DNA of 64,000 nt from JAICIG01 sp035532215 (GTDB taxonomy: Bacteria; Planctomycetota; Planctomycetia; Pirellulales; JAICIG01). Both the position numbers and the translations under genes were made by a program. Shown piece by piece: positions 1-9,071 of this stretch. The stretch is from contig DATKRK010000451.1 in the NCBI GenBank assembly GCA_035532215.1, positions 1-64,000 on the forward strand, in the 5' to 3' direction. The notes under the pieces were generated by a model, which saw only the letters and a list, made by a program, of their open reading frames with translations, searched no databases and had not been told where the DNA came from. Numbering within the stretch: the first letter of the stretch is position 1; each line of letters begins with the position of its first letter.

Positions 1-131
1 GGATTATTCATCAGCCCATACCAACCCGAAGCGCAAGCGAGGTGGAGCAATCGCCTTACCTCGCTAGCGCTTCGGGTTAGTGTGAAGCGCTTTGTCGAGC
101 ATTCTCGGGGCTGATGAATAATCCGGGCTAG
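1..131. repeat. Palindromic element family A, copy 1
   Basis: The ends are inverted repeats: GGATTATTCATCAGCCC on the left and its complement on the right, closing with CTAG. The interior is a second palindrome, AACCCGAAGCGCAAGCGAGG facing CCTCGCTAGCGCTTCGGGTT. Two more copies lie at 9072-9204 and 53945-54082. The first bases of the left terminus fall outside the window. It has no coding capacity and looks like a non-autonomous, MITE-like element just beyond the 3' end of the hydrolase gene. Confidence 0.85.
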
Positions 132-164
132 CGGCGGTTACGGCGCATCAACCGGCCCGCTGAA

Positions 165-1001
165 TTACGTTCGCGCTTCGAGCCATTGCACGAGATCGTC
201 GAAAACCTGCTCGCGCTCGGGTTCGTGGAAGATCTCGTGATACAAGCCGGAATAAAGCTTGAGCGTCTTGTCCGCCGCCGCCGCGCTCTGGCAGGCCTGG
301 CGGCTGCCTTCCGGATCGGCCAGCCGGTCGGCCGTGCCGTGCATGAACAGCACGGGCAGCGTCAGCTTGGCGAACTGGCCGCCAATTTGCTTGCTGACGC
401 GCACGATCTCGGCCCCGGTCCGCGCCGGCATGCGCCCGTGAAACACGAGCGGATCGTCGCGAAAGCTTTGCACGACTTCGGGATCGCGCGACAGCGCCCG
501 TTCGTCGATCCGGACGGTCGGCAACCGAGGAGCGAGGCTGCCGATCGCCCCCGACAGCCGCTGTAGCCAGGGATGAATTCGCTCGTCGATCTTCAGCGCC
601 GGGCCGCTGAGCAGCAAGCCGGAAATTGGCGTTGCTCGCGAGACGACCCAACGGGCGGCGATCAGTCCGCCCATGCTATGGCCGAGCAAGAACAGCGGCC
701 GCGCGGCATCCAGGTCGCGCTCGATGGCAATGAACCGTTCGAGATCATTTACATAGTTCTCGAAGTCGCGCACGAATCCGCGCGGCCCCTCCGATCGCCC
801 GTGGCCGCGCAGATCGAATTGGCCTACGCCCAAGCCGGCCGCAAGCAGCCGCTCGACCAGGTTTTCATAACGCCCGCTATGTTCGGCGTAACCGTGAACG
901 ATGGCCACCCGCCCGCGCGGCGAGCGAGCCTGCGGAACTCGGCGCCTGACAAACAGGCTTAGCCCGTCGAACGTTTCGAACTCGTCGGAACTTGGAATCA
1001 T
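165..1001 (-). CDS. Alpha/beta hydrolase, monoacylglycerol lipase-like
   Basis: A 278-residue cytoplasmic serine hydrolase, the usual length for bacterial monoacylglycerol lipases, predicted to cleave acylglycerol or similar esters. Visible motifs are an oxyanion-hole HGYAEHSG near residue 36, the nucleophile elbow GHSMGG (Ser109), HGTAD with the likely acid Asp225, and YHEIFHE with the likely base His255. I start at the ATG at 1001 (MIPSSDEFET). The frame is open to 1154, but that extension is translated from the family B palindromic repeat and is not protein-like. It is transcribed alone, away from the DUF1501 gene. The true substrate is not determinable from sequence. Confidence 0.85.
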   Translation of the reverse strand: MIPSSDEFETFDGLSLFVRRRVPQARSPRGRVAIVHGYAEHSGRYENLVERLLAAGLGVGQFDLRGHGRSEGPRGFVRDFENYVNDLERFIAIERDLDAARPLFLLGHSMGGLIAARWVVSRATPISGLLLSGPALKIDERIHPWLQRLSGAIGSLAPRLPTVRIDERALSRDPEVVQSFRDDPLVFHGRMPARTGAEIVRVSKQIGGQFAKLTLPVLFMHGTADRLADPEGSRQACQSAAAADKTLKLYSGLYHEIFHEPEREQVFDDLVQWLEART

Positions 1002-1052
1002 GCAATGCGATTTAGGATTTGCGGCGAGACGGCATTCGCCGACTCGTGCAGG

Positions 1053-1200
1053 GGGCGTAAGAATCGGTTCGCGCGGTTGGTTCTGTAGGGAACGCCCTCC
1101 GTGGCGTTCCGTGAACTCGGAAATCGCGTTGATTCGCGCTTTTCGGAACGCCACGGAGGGCGTTCCCTACAAGTTTTGCAGCGAACGCCTACTTACGCCC
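1053..1200. repeat. Palindromic element family B, copy 1
   Basis: Perfect 26-base inverted arms lie at 1085-1110 (starting GTAGGGAACGCCCTCC) and 1145-1170. Outside them are a degenerate left flank starting GGGCGTAAG and a right flank ending CTACTTACGCCC, themselves roughly inverted. Related copies occur at 36604-36722 and, expanded into a tandem array, at 56853-57043. It fills most of the gap between two divergent genes, so promoters there may lie within or beside it. Confidence 0.8.
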
Positions 1201-1315
1201 TCGTCCAAGGCGGCGACGAGAGCGACGTTGCTTTTTCCTCCCAAGACCGCGATACTAAGTCTTGGCCTGCCATAAGAAAAGTCCCGCCCCCAAACAGCCT
1301 CGCCTGGACATCGTC

Positions 1316-2677
1316 ATGCCGGATGCGCGCCCGCCCCTACATCGCCGCGGCCTGAGCCGCAAAGAGTTTTTGCAAGTCGGTTTTTCGGGGTTGCTGGGGC
1401 TCGGCTTGCCGCAGGCCCTGGCTGCGCGCAGCGCCCGGGCCGAAGCGGCGGCGTCACGCCGGGCGAAATCGGTGATTCTGGTCTTCTGCACCGGCGCCCC
1501 GAGCCATCAGGACATTTGGGACCTCAAGCCCAAGGCGTCCGTCGAAGTGCGCGGCGAGTTTCAGCCGATCGACACCAACGTGCCGGGCGTGCAAATCGGC
1601 CCTCATTTGCCGCTGATGGCGAAGCTGGCCGACAAGTATACAATCGTCCGCAGCATGACGCACAAGTTGCCGGGGCACGAACAAGGGACGCACTTCATGC
1701 TCACGGGCGTCAATCAATTGCCGCCGGGCGCCACGCACATGGCCAGCCGCAACGATTGGCCCTGCTACGCTTCGGCCGTGCAGTATCTGCGGCCCAGCGC
1801 CGACGGGCTGCCGTCGGGCGTTTTGTTGCCGACGTATCTGCACAACGGCTACGGCTTCTCGGGGCAAAACGGCGGCTTCATGGGCAGCCAGTACGATCCT
1901 TGGCAGCTCACGCGCGATCCCAACGCCGCCGATTTCAAGCTCGACGAGCTGCAGCTTCTGCCGGGGTTGACGGTCGAGCGAGTCAACGACCGGCGGGCCC
2001 TGCTGGCCAATCTCGACCAGCAGCGCCGCGATCTCGACGCGGCGGCCTCGGTCGGCGACCTGTCGGCGCGGATGCGCAACGCCTATACGCTTCTGACCAC
2101 CGGCGCCAAATTCCGCGAGGCGTTTGATCTCGATCGCGAAACGCCGCCGATGCGCGAGCGATACGGCCGGCACGCTTTCGGACAATCATTGCTGCTCGCC
2201 CGGCGGTTGGTCGAAGCCGGCATGCCGGTCGTGCAAGCCAACATGGGATCGATGAACAATTGGGACACGCACGGCTCGAACTTCAAGCAGCTCAAAGATC
2301 GCTTGCTGCCGCCGCTGGACAAAGGGCTGTCGGCCTTGCTGGCCGATCTGGACGAGCGCGGCTTGCTGGCCGAAACGCTCGTGGTGGTGGTCGGAGAGTT
2401 CGGCCGCACGCCGCAGATCAACGCCACGGCCGGCCGCGATCATTGGTCGGGCGTATTTTCGGCGGTGTTTGCCGGCGCGGGCGTGGTCGGCGGGCAGACG
2501 GTCGGCGCCAGCGACGCGCAGGCAGCGTATCCAATGACGCGCGGCTGGTATCCGGCCGATCTCGGCGCCACGGTCTACACGGCGCTAGGCATCGACCCGA
2601 GGAGCCAGATTATCGATCGGCTCGGCCGGCCCCACCAGCTCAATGCCGGCGAGGTCATTGCTCCGCTGTACGGATGA
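1316..2677 (+). CDS. DUF1501 domain-containing secreted protein
   Basis: A 453-residue DUF1501 protein, a large planctomycete family of the alkaline phosphatase/sulfatase superfamily, probably exported. The N-terminus has RRGLSRKEFLQVGFSG followed by a hydrophobic GLLGLGL stretch and an Ala-rich cleavage region, as in Tat signals. Family landmarks include GAPSHQDIWDLKP, the FGRTP motif and the DHW motif near residue 380. The upstream in-frame TTG at 1262 is possible, but the ATG at 1316 puts the twin-arginine region at the N-terminus. These genes are usually paired with a DUF1549/DUF1553 partner, which is absent here. The 3' end overlaps the convergent glycosyltransferase gene by 23 bases. 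Substrate unknown. Confidence 0.88.
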   Translation: MPDARPPLHRRGLSRKEFLQVGFSGLLGLGLPQALAARSARAEAAASRRAKSVILVFCTGAPSHQDIWDLKPKASVEVRGEFQPIDTNVPGVQIGPHLPLMAKLADKYTIVRSMTHKLPGHEQGTHFMLTGVNQLPPGATHMASRNDWPCYASAVQYLRPSADGLPSGVLLPTYLHNGYGFSGQNGGFMGSQYDPWQLTRDPNAADFKLDELQLLPGLTVERVNDRRALLANLDQQRRDLDAAASVGDLSARMRNAYTLLTTGAKFREAFDLDRETPPMRERYGRHAFGQSLLLARRLVEAGMPVVQANMGSMNNWDTHGSNFKQLKDRLLPPLDKGLSALLADLDERGLLAETLVVVVGEFGRTPQINATAGRDHWSGVFSAVFAGAGVVGGQTVGASDAQAAYPMTRGWYPADLGATVYTALGIDPRSQIIDRLGRPHQLNAGEVIAPLYG

Positions 2678-4205
2678 CGGCAGCACGGTTGACGGCGGCA
2701 CGGTTGACGGCAGCACGGTTGGCGACAGCACGGTTGGCGACATCGAGTTGCGACTGGCCGCGTTGACGCTCGACGAGCAGCACCGTCGTGCGGCGGAATT
2801 CTCGGCGCTCGAGCACGCGCCAGGGACTCGACGCAAAGGCTGACAGGCACGGCTCGCGGTCGGCTGCCGCGCCGCCCGTGACGACGAGCCAAACGCGGCC
2901 CGATCGCTCGGGATCGAACGCTTCCAGCGGCGTGAAGGCGGCGCCCAGGTTGCGGAAGTAATACAGATACTCCCAGTGGTTGGCGACGACCCGATCGCCG
3001 TTCCGGCGGTGTTGATGGACGAAGCTCGCGGCCGAATCGCAATCGGCCCTTTGCCACGGAACGGCGACATGGGCGAGCGCCGCAACCGCGGGACTCATCA
3101 ATAACAGGGCCAGGACCCAAGCCGGCGCTCGGCGGCGAGACTCGAGCCAAGCCAAACACGACGCCGCGCCGGCCGCAACGAGCATGATAATCGCCGGCGC
3201 CGCGTAAGCCATGACCCGCACGCCGCCGTAAGGATACGCTCCGAAACAAGCGGCCCCGAACGCCAGCGCGATCGGGACTGCGAGCAGGTTCAACTCGGCG
3301 AACATCTTGCGGCGCCAGAATGCAACGGCGCCGACGATCGCCAGCGGCAACAGAAACTCGCCGAACGGATCGATCACATAGCCGATGAGTTCCCATTGCG
3401 AGCGAATCATCCAGCCGGGCACGCTGGCCGGATGGCGCCAATCGGCGAACTGCTGCATGTCTTGCCAACAGTCGACGATCGCCGGGTCGCGCTGCGCATG
3501 CATGGGCCCAGCCAGCAGTGCGAAGAAGCAGCCGAAGACGATCGCAGCCAAAGCGGCGTAAGCGGCCCAGTCGACCGGCCGCCGAGATTGTCTCGTCTGG
3601 CCCAGCAAGGCCAGCAATACTCCGCCGTAAAGAAAGCAACCCGGATAAGCCATCCAGAGCAAGGCCGGCGCCAGCGCCGCCAAGGCCAGCGACCGCCGCG
3701 CCAGCGGCCAGCCTTCGCTGCGGCAATAGAGCGCCAGGATCGCCACGGCGGCCAGCACTTCGCCGCTGTATTGCTTGGCCTCGCAGGCGTGCCACAGCAG
3801 GCGATCGGAACAGGCGAAGAACAGCACCGCCCAAGGCACGGCCGCCTCCGGCAGCCAGCGCCGCGCGACCGGCACGAACAGCACGAGCGCCAGGCAACTG
3901 GCCAAAAACGGCGCGAGTCGCAGTGCGTATAAGTCGTCGCCCAGCAGCAGGCTGGCGGCTTTTTCCAGCCACAAGAACAACGGCGGCGCCGCTTCGGAGA
4001 ACCAGAGCGGCCCCAGCAACTCGGCGAAGCTCTTTTCGAGCACGTTGACGACCAGCGCCGCTTCGTCGTGCCACAGCGAAGGGCCGCGCAGATAATGATA
4101 CGTCCGCAGCGCCAGGCCGAAGGCGACCAGCCAACGAATCCACGGCAGCCGGCCGAGCCAATCGCCGGGGCGCTGCGCGTCGTCGTGTTCCCCTCGGCGA
4201 TCCAT
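2655..4205 (-). CDS. Polytopic membrane glycosyltransferase (GT39/ArnT-like)
   Basis: A 516-residue multi-span membrane protein of the GT-C glycosyltransferase type, expected to move a sugar from a polyprenyl-phosphate donor on the outer membrane face. The first loop holds SLWHDEAALV with the acidic pair typical of the ArnT/PMT catalytic loop near residue 47. About ten hydrophobic segments follow, then a soluble tail. Its ATG abuts the stop of the upstream membrane glycosyltransferase gene with no gap, so the genes are probably co-translated. The last 25 or so residues (NRAAV repeats) come from a 15-base tandem repeat at 2676-2750, so the natural C-terminus has probably been extended. Acceptor unknown. 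Confidence 0.75.
   Translation of the reverse strand: MDRRGEHDDAQRPGDWLGRLPWIRWLVAFGLALRTYHYLRGPSLWHDEAALVVNVLEKSFAELLGPLWFSEAAPPLFLWLEKAASLLLGDDLYALRLAPFLASCLALVLFVPVARRWLPEAAVPWAVLFFACSDRLLWHACEAKQYSGEVLAAVAILALYCRSEGWPLARRSLALAALAPALLWMAYPGCFLYGGVLLALLGQTRQSRRPVDWAAYAALAAIVFGCFFALLAGPMHAQRDPAIVDCWQDMQQFADWRHPASVPGWMIRSQWELIGYVIDPFGEFLLPLAIVGAVAFWRRKMFAELNLLAVPIALAFGAACFGAYPYGGVRVMAYAAPAIIMLVAAGAASCLAWLESRRRAPAWVLALLLMSPAVAALAHVAVPWQRADCDSAASFVHQHRRNGDRVVANHWEYLYYFRNLGAAFTPLEAFDPERSGRVWLVVTGGAAADREPCLSAFASSPWRVLERREFRRTTVLLVERQRGQSQLDVANRAVANRAAVNRAAVNRAAVIRTAEQ
2676..2750. repeat. 15-base tandem repeat in a gene 3' end
   Basis: Four clear units of GACGGCAGCACGGTT-type sequence (2676-2690, 2691-2705, 2706-2720, 2721-2735) are followed by a degenerate fifth. 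The unit is a multiple of three, so it adds the pentapeptide NRAAV repeatedly to the C-terminus of the minus-strand glycosyltransferase. The array starts at the stop codon of the DUF1501 gene on the other strand. Confidence 0.9.
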
Positions 4206-5561
4206 TCAAGCGGCCTTGCGACGATAAAAACCGGAAGCTCTGAACAGGCGGATCACTTCGGCGTCGGCCGACGCCGTCAGCGCCGATTCGCGGGCGCGGC
4301 AAGCGAACAACACGGCGAGGATTCCCAGAAACGAGAACGTTTGCAGGTGATAGCTGGCCAAGAGCATCGCCAAGTCGCGAACGAGCAGGCCGCGGTTGAG
4401 CAGCAAGTTGACCACGACGAACGCCGCCACGGCCGCCTCTATCCAGCGCTGCGATCGGCCGCGCACGAAAGCGGCGCGAGCGAGCAGGTAGAAAGCCGGT
4501 AAGAACGCCACGCAGTGCTGGGCCCAGGTGATCGGCGAGAACAGCAAAATCAGCACGGAGACCGCGGCGCATTCCCAGACGATCGTCAAATCGTCGCGGG
4601 CTTCGACTGGTCGGCGGAACGTCCAGGTCGAAAAGACCACGAGCGCAAGTAGGGCAAGCTTCACGGCGCGATCGGCCGCGGCGGGCGACAGGTCGAGGAA
4701 TTCGAGATAAGCCGGATGGTCGACGCGGCTCAGGTGTCCGGCCGGCAACCGCATCAGAAACCGCGCCACGGCCGGCCGCAGCGACAAGTTTTTCAGTTCC
4801 TCTTCGCCCAGCACGCCGCGTGAAGGGTCGCTCTGTGCGGCGCTCTGGGCGAGTTGCGTGAGCCAGATTTCCATGTGCTGGCGATAGTCGGCCGGGCCTT
4901 GCCAGAGGACCGGGGCCAGCGTGAAGGCCAGCGCAGCAGTCGCGGTGCTGGCCGCCATCTTCCATTGCCGCTTCCAGGCGAAATAGGCCAGAAACAAGCC
5001 GGGCGTACACTTCATGGCGATCGCCAGCCCCAAGCAAGTTCCGCCCAGCACCTCGCGCCGCTCGACCCACAGCCAAACGGCCAGCCAACTCAGGGCCAAC
5101 AGCAGCAGGTTTGGTCCGCACTCCGGCAATTCGCGAATCACAAAGCGGCTGCTCAACGCCAATGCCGCGGCGCCAACCCAAAAGACCTTCGTGCGATCGA
5201 GCGGCAACTGGCGCCGCGTCAGGCGGTCGAGCACGAACCACAACAGCGCCAAGGCGGCCAGGCTCAAGGGATAAGCCAATACTTTCGCGGCGCCCACCGA
5301 GAAGGCGGCGATCGGCGACCACGCCATGCCCCAGAACGGCGGATAAGGCACGTGCAGTCCGTCGGCGTACATCAACTGCTGATGCACGAAGCGCGTGGCG
5401 AATTTCCAGTGCAAGAAGAAATCGCCGTCTTCCAGCTTGACGCCGGCCCGCACCCATTGCACGACGAACACCGCCGCGGCCAGGCCGATCGCCAGCCGGC
5501 GGAAGATTTTTTCGCGTTGGGAAAACCAGGCAGCGCAGGCGGCGAATGAATCGGGCTTCAC
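4206..5561 (-). CDS. DUF2029 / GT87-like membrane glycosyltransferase
   Basis: A 451-residue polytopic protein resembling the DUF2029/GT87 polyprenyl-phosphate-sugar transferases (mycobacterial mannosyltransferase-like). Features are DFFLHWKFATRF in the first loop, PYPPFWGMAW, an AMKCTPGLFLAYFAWKRQW segment near residue 185, and around ten membrane spans. I choose the GTG at 5561: it forms a GTGA overlap with the stop of the preceding gene and gives a Met-Lys-Pro start followed by the first membrane helix. The reading frame is open far upstream on this strand, but that part only shadows the preceding gene. Middle gene of three co-oriented transferases. Confidence 0.75.
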   Translation of the reverse strand: MKPDSFAACAAWFSQREKIFRRLAIGLAAAVFVVQWVRAGVKLEDGDFFLHWKFATRFVHQQLMYADGLHVPYPPFWGMAWSPIAAFSVGAAKVLAYPLSLAALALLWFVLDRLTRRQLPLDRTKVFWVGAAALALSSRFVIRELPECGPNLLLLALSWLAVWLWVERREVLGGTCLGLAIAMKCTPGLFLAYFAWKRQWKMAASTATAALAFTLAPVLWQGPADYRQHMEIWLTQLAQSAAQSDPSRGVLGEEELKNLSLRPAVARFLMRLPAGHLSRVDHPAYLEFLDLSPAAADRAVKLALLALVVFSTWTFRRPVEARDDLTIVWECAAVSVLILLFSPITWAQHCVAFLPAFYLLARAAFVRGRSQRWIEAAVAAFVVVNLLLNRGLLVRDLAMLLASYHLQTFSFLGILAVLFACRARESALTASADAEVIRLFRASGFYRRKAA

Positions 5562-7351
5562 GGTTGCTTCCTTGTTCGTAAAGCGTGACGCGCCGGCCTG
5601 GCGGCCGCCACGGCGGTTGGCGAACTGCGGCTGACGTCGAAAATCAAAAACGTCGTCGTCCGCGCCACTGGCTGCAAGCCGCGGAAGAATTCGACTGCCT
5701 TGCGATGCGGTTCCTGGCAGGTGGTCGTGCCATAGAGCAGCGTGGCGCCGACGGCCACGTAATCGCCCTGGACGTAGGCCAGGACGTCTTGTGGCTGATT
5801 CAAGGGCAATTGGTGCAGCGGCAGATGCCGCAGCGGCGGCGCATTCACCGCCGGGTCGGCGCCGAAGTACCACACGTCGAGCCGCTCCAGGCCTTGCTCG
5901 CGCTGCCAGCGCCGCAGTTCCTTCACGCCTTGGCCCCAGTCGTAATTCGAATCGCTCAGGCACAAGTAGCCTTGCGACATGCCGCCCCACAACTCGTTCA
6001 CGTAGCACAAGCCGTGTGGCCAAACCTGGCAGGCGGCTAGCGCGGTCCACGCTACGCCCGTAGCGGCGCCGAAGGCCCACAGCCGCCTGCGGCCGAGCGA
6101 CGGAGCGCAACTCGCCGCATCCGCGAGCGCCGCCGAGAGGCCGACGACCAGCATCACGATCAGCGGCAGCACCAGGCGAATGCCGATCTGCACGCGGCAA
6201 TTGAAGCTGAACACGAACAAGACCAGCGCCGCCAGGCTAGCCCAGTTGAGCGCCGAACGGCGCCGCTGCGCCGCCACCGCCCAGGGAGCGATGAGCAGCG
6301 GCACGCCGAGCTTGATCGAAAGCGCCAAGGGAAAGTAGTGCCAAACCGCCCGCGGATACACTTCGCCCAGCAAATAGGCCCCGTCGTGACCTCTCATATT
6401 GTGTTTGACTTGCCGCACCAGTCCTTCGGCGCCGTTGGAAAAGATCCGCAGGTGCTCGGCGATCCACGACATCACGTCGTGCAAGTCGCCTGCGGGCAGT
6501 TTTTGGGCCCAAGCCACGAACGACGGCTCGGCACGCCAATCGCAACCGCAATAGACGAACATCACGCCTAAACCGATCGCCATCGCTTGCAGCAAATCGC
6601 GGCGGAAGGGCAAAGTGGCTTCTCGAAGGCGCCGCGCCAACGCTGCGATGCGGCGCCCGAAGCCGGCGGAAGCGTCCTCTGCATCGCCGGCGAAGCATGC
6701 TTGTAGCTGGCCGTTGCGCCACAGGCGATCGAACTCGATCACCGCCATGACCAGCGGCCCGAACGCCAAGGCCGACGCCTTCGCCACGAGCGCTACGCCG
6801 AACAAACAGCCGGGCAAGGCCACGCGGGCACGCCAGGCGGCTTCGCGGCCGGCGGCGAAATGGTAGGCCAGCGCCAGCAGGCACGCGCTGATCGCGACGT
6901 CGGTCGTGGCCAGGCTGGCATGCGCCAGCAGATTGGGCTCGCAGGCCAGCCAGGCGACGGCCAACCGGCCGCCCCAAGGTCCGGCCAGCTTTCGCGCGGC
7001 CAGCCAGCCGTAAATCAAAAGCATCCACCAGAAGACGAGTGCGCCCATCCGGGCCACGGGGAGAATTCGACCGAGATCGGCGACCGGATCGAAAGCCGCG
7101 CCTCGCCAACGCTCCCACAGGTAAACCGGCAGCGTCTCGACGTCGATGGGCAGCGGCATCGTGCCCAGGCGAATCAAACCGCTGTGGCTGCCCGTCCGCC
7201 AGCATTCCAGCCCGCGGGCCATGTACAACGGTTCGTCGAACGTGGCGCTGAGCTGCGACGCCGCCGAAACGCACCACACGGACGACGCGAGAATGCAAAC
7301 CGCCAGCCAAACGCCATCCATCAGAAGCGGGCGTCTGCCTGCTCGATCCAT
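5558..7351 (-). CDS. GT39-family membrane glycosyltransferase
   Basis: A 597-residue integral membrane GT-C protein. TFDEPLYMARG in the first loop supplies the acidic pair that GT39 enzymes use, and the soluble C-terminus contains SDSNYDWGQGVKELRRW and WYFGADP, typical of planctomycete GT39 proteins. I favour the ATG at 7351 (MDRAGRR), just before the first helix; in-frame ATGs at 7408 and 7426 are alternatives. A much longer frame runs into the divergent GT4 gene and is rejected. It leads the three-gene set down to 2655. The role is probably envelope or exopolysaccharide glycosylation; donor and acceptor cannot be read from sequence. Confidence 0.75.
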   Translation of the reverse strand: MDRAGRRPLLMDGVWLAVCILASSVWCVSAASQLSATFDEPLYMARGLECWRTGSHSGLIRLGTMPLPIDVETLPVYLWERWRGAAFDPVADLGRILPVARMGALVFWWMLLIYGWLAARKLAGPWGGRLAVAWLACEPNLLAHASLATTDVAISACLLALAYHFAAGREAAWRARVALPGCLFGVALVAKASALAFGPLVMAVIEFDRLWRNGQLQACFAGDAEDASAGFGRRIAALARRLREATLPFRRDLLQAMAIGLGVMFVYCGCDWRAEPSFVAWAQKLPAGDLHDVMSWIAEHLRIFSNGAEGLVRQVKHNMRGHDGAYLLGEVYPRAVWHYFPLALSIKLGVPLLIAPWAVAAQRRRSALNWASLAALVLFVFSFNCRVQIGIRLVLPLIVMLVVGLSAALADAASCAPSLGRRRLWAFGAATGVAWTALAACQVWPHGLCYVNELWGGMSQGYLCLSDSNYDWGQGVKELRRWQREQGLERLDVWYFGADPAVNAPPLRHLPLHQLPLNQPQDVLAYVQGDYVAVGATLLYGTTTCQEPHRKAVEFFRGLQPVARTTTFLIFDVSRSSPTAVAAARPARHALRTRKQP

Positions 7352-7663
7352 GTTGCCGATCCCGAGAGTTCGAAATTCAAGAAGAGAGTCGACCGATTCG
7401 CGCGCCATTGATCGGCGCCTGAACATGCCGATATTTAGGCAAACTTTACGGATTTTGCGGACTGCGGCGGATGTAATCTGCCTGTCTTCCGCTGCCTGCG
7501 TAAAGCCCCGCAATCGACTGCAACTGTCGCGAAAAACCCGGCAAAAACTGCCGAATTCACGCAAGTTGGTCCGTACTTCGGACCGACAACAGCCCCCAGT
7601 GGCGCGCGGCGAGTTTTCGGGCGTCCGAACACGTTTCAGGCGGAAAGCGGAAGGACGACCGAA
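7352..7663. other. Divergent intergenic region
   Basis: About 310 bases separate the minus-strand membrane transferase genes from the plus-strand GT4 gene and should hold both promoters. I see no convincing -35/-10 pair. A short palindrome GGTCCG-N5-CGGACC sits at 7568-7584 and could be an operator or hairpin. The GT4 start is preceded by purine-rich GCGGAAGGACGACC, a plausible ribosome binding site. No gene was seen. Confidence 0.4.
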
Positions 7664-8680
7664 ATGCGATTGTTGGCGCTGATCGAGCAGCCAGGCCATG
7701 TCTGCTACCGGTATCGGGTGCAGGCTTATGAAAAATGGCTGGCGGCTCGCGGTTGGACGCTCGAGGCGCAGCCGATTCCGCACAGCCCGGGCGGTTGGCG
7801 TCGCGTGCTACGGCAGGCGGCGCAGGCCGACGGCGTTCTGCTCCAGCGGAAGCTGTTGTCTCCCTGGTGGCTTTGGATGCTGAGGAAAGCGAGTCGTCGT
7901 TTGATCTATGATTTCGACGACGCGATGTTTCATCGCGATAGCAACTCGTCGAAGGCGGCGGAGAGCCTGAGCCGCCTGAGGCGATTCCGCGCCACCGTTC
8001 GCGTTGCCGATGCGATCACGGCCGGCAACCATTTTTTGGCGGCGCAAGCCGCGGCGTTCGCCCCGTGCAACCGGATCGCCATGGTTCCGACGACGGTCGA
8101 CCCGCGCCTCTATCCGCAGGCCGAGCACCTTCGCACTGGCGCCGAGACGAGATTGGTTTGGATCGGCAGCCGCAGCACGCTGCCGTCGTTGGACGATGCG
8201 CACGGCGGCCTGGCCGCCGCCGCGGCGCGCCTGAGCGGCATCGAATTGCACGTCGTTTGCGACGCCGCCCCGAAGTTGGCGGGCGTGAAGGTGATGCTTC
8301 GGCCGTGGTCGAAGGCGACCGAAGCCGCCGACGTGGCCGCCGCCGACATCGGAGTCAGTTGGCTGCCCGACCATCCTTGGAGTCGCGGCAAGTGCGGCCT
8401 CAAGGTGTTGCAATACATGGCCGCCGGGCTGCCAGTGGTGGCCAATCCGGCCGGTGTTCATTCCGAATTGATTCAGCACGGCCGCACCGGCCTGCTGGCC
8501 GCGACGCCCTCGGAGTGGGCCGAGGCGATCGTTGAATTGTCGACGAACCTGTCGCTGCGCCGGGAACTAGGCGCTGCCGCTCGCCAGTTCGTCGAGCGGC
8601 ACTACGGCATTGGGCTGTGGGGCCCCCGCTTCGCCGCGATTGTTGGCGGCGAACAGCCACAGTCGGCCTCGGCCGCTTGA
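7664..8680 (+). CDS. GT4 family glycosyltransferase
   Basis: A 338-residue GT-B fold glycosyltransferase (group 1). The N-terminal acceptor domain runs to about residue 150 (RYRVQAYEKWL, YDFDDAMFHR). The C-terminal donor domain carries KCGLKVLQYMAAGLPVVANPAGVHSELI near residue 245, the signature nucleotide-sugar binding loop. No signal peptide is seen, so it is probably cytoplasmic or membrane-associated, building a glycan on a lipid carrier or transferring to a small acceptor. It lies divergent from three membrane glycosyltransferase genes and may belong to the same envelope polysaccharide function. The start is supported by an AAGGA ribosome binding site. Specificity is not inferable. Confidence 0.85.
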   Translation: MRLLALIEQPGHVCYRYRVQAYEKWLAARGWTLEAQPIPHSPGGWRRVLRQAAQADGVLLQRKLLSPWWLWMLRKASRRLIYDFDDAMFHRDSNSSKAAESLSRLRRFRATVRVADAITAGNHFLAAQAAAFAPCNRIAMVPTTVDPRLYPQAEHLRTGAETRLVWIGSRSTLPSLDDAHGGLAAAAARLSGIELHVVCDAAPKLAGVKVMLRPWSKATEAADVAAADIGVSWLPDHPWSRGKCGLKVLQYMAAGLPVVANPAGVHSELIQHGRTGLLAATPSEWAEAIVELSTNLSLRRELGAAARQFVERHYGIGLWGPRFAAIVGGEQPQSASAA

Positions 8681-8878
8681 TGGCCGCCCGTCCGGCAGGC
8701 GCCTCGCACAATTTCGAAATCCTGACGGATTTCTCATGCTTTTTCAAGGCGGACGCGATATTCTTTTTCAGAGGCGGGTAGTTTAAATCACTGGGTTCGA
8801 GGGAACGAGCCTTGCGTATTCACGCGAAGGGCGGCCGGCGAGTCGCCGCCCGACGGGAGGCAAGGGAGAGCATTGACG

Positions 8879-9070
8879 ATGCTTCCAGCCCGATATCTGG
8901 CGTTGGCGGCGTGGTTCGTGCGACCAGGCTGCGCATCGACCGGCGCCAAACGGTCTCAACGCGGCGCCTCACGGCGCACCGCCCAGCGGACGCTCAAATT
9001 GGCGAGTCGCCCTCATGAATTGGCGGGCAAGACGCCTACGCCGCCGGTTGACGTTCATCCCGGCTTCTAA
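8879..9070 (+). CDS. Possible small lipoprotein
   Basis: A 63-residue frame starting at the ATG at 8879, preceded by GGGAG ten bases upstream. The N-terminus MLPARYLALAAWFVRPGCAS reads as a short signal with a lipobox-like RPGC, followed by a basic, proline-rich tail. It is short, has no recognised homologue and ends just as repeat family A begins, so it may be fortuitous. The preceding bases 8681-8878 contain nothing recognised. Confidence 0.3.
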   Translation: MLPARYLALAAWFVRPGCASTGAKRSQRGASRRTAQRTLKLASRPHELAGKTPTPPVDVHPGF

Positions 9071-9071
9071 T

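Noticed and set aside
4206..6200. Treating the DUF2029 gene as a 664-residue protein starting at 6200
   Set aside because: The first 210 codons only shadow the upstream GT39 gene; a GTGA junction at 5561 gives a family-like start.
8790..8815. GGTTCGAGG resembling a tRNA T-loop
   Set aside because: No acceptor or anticodon stem can be built around it.
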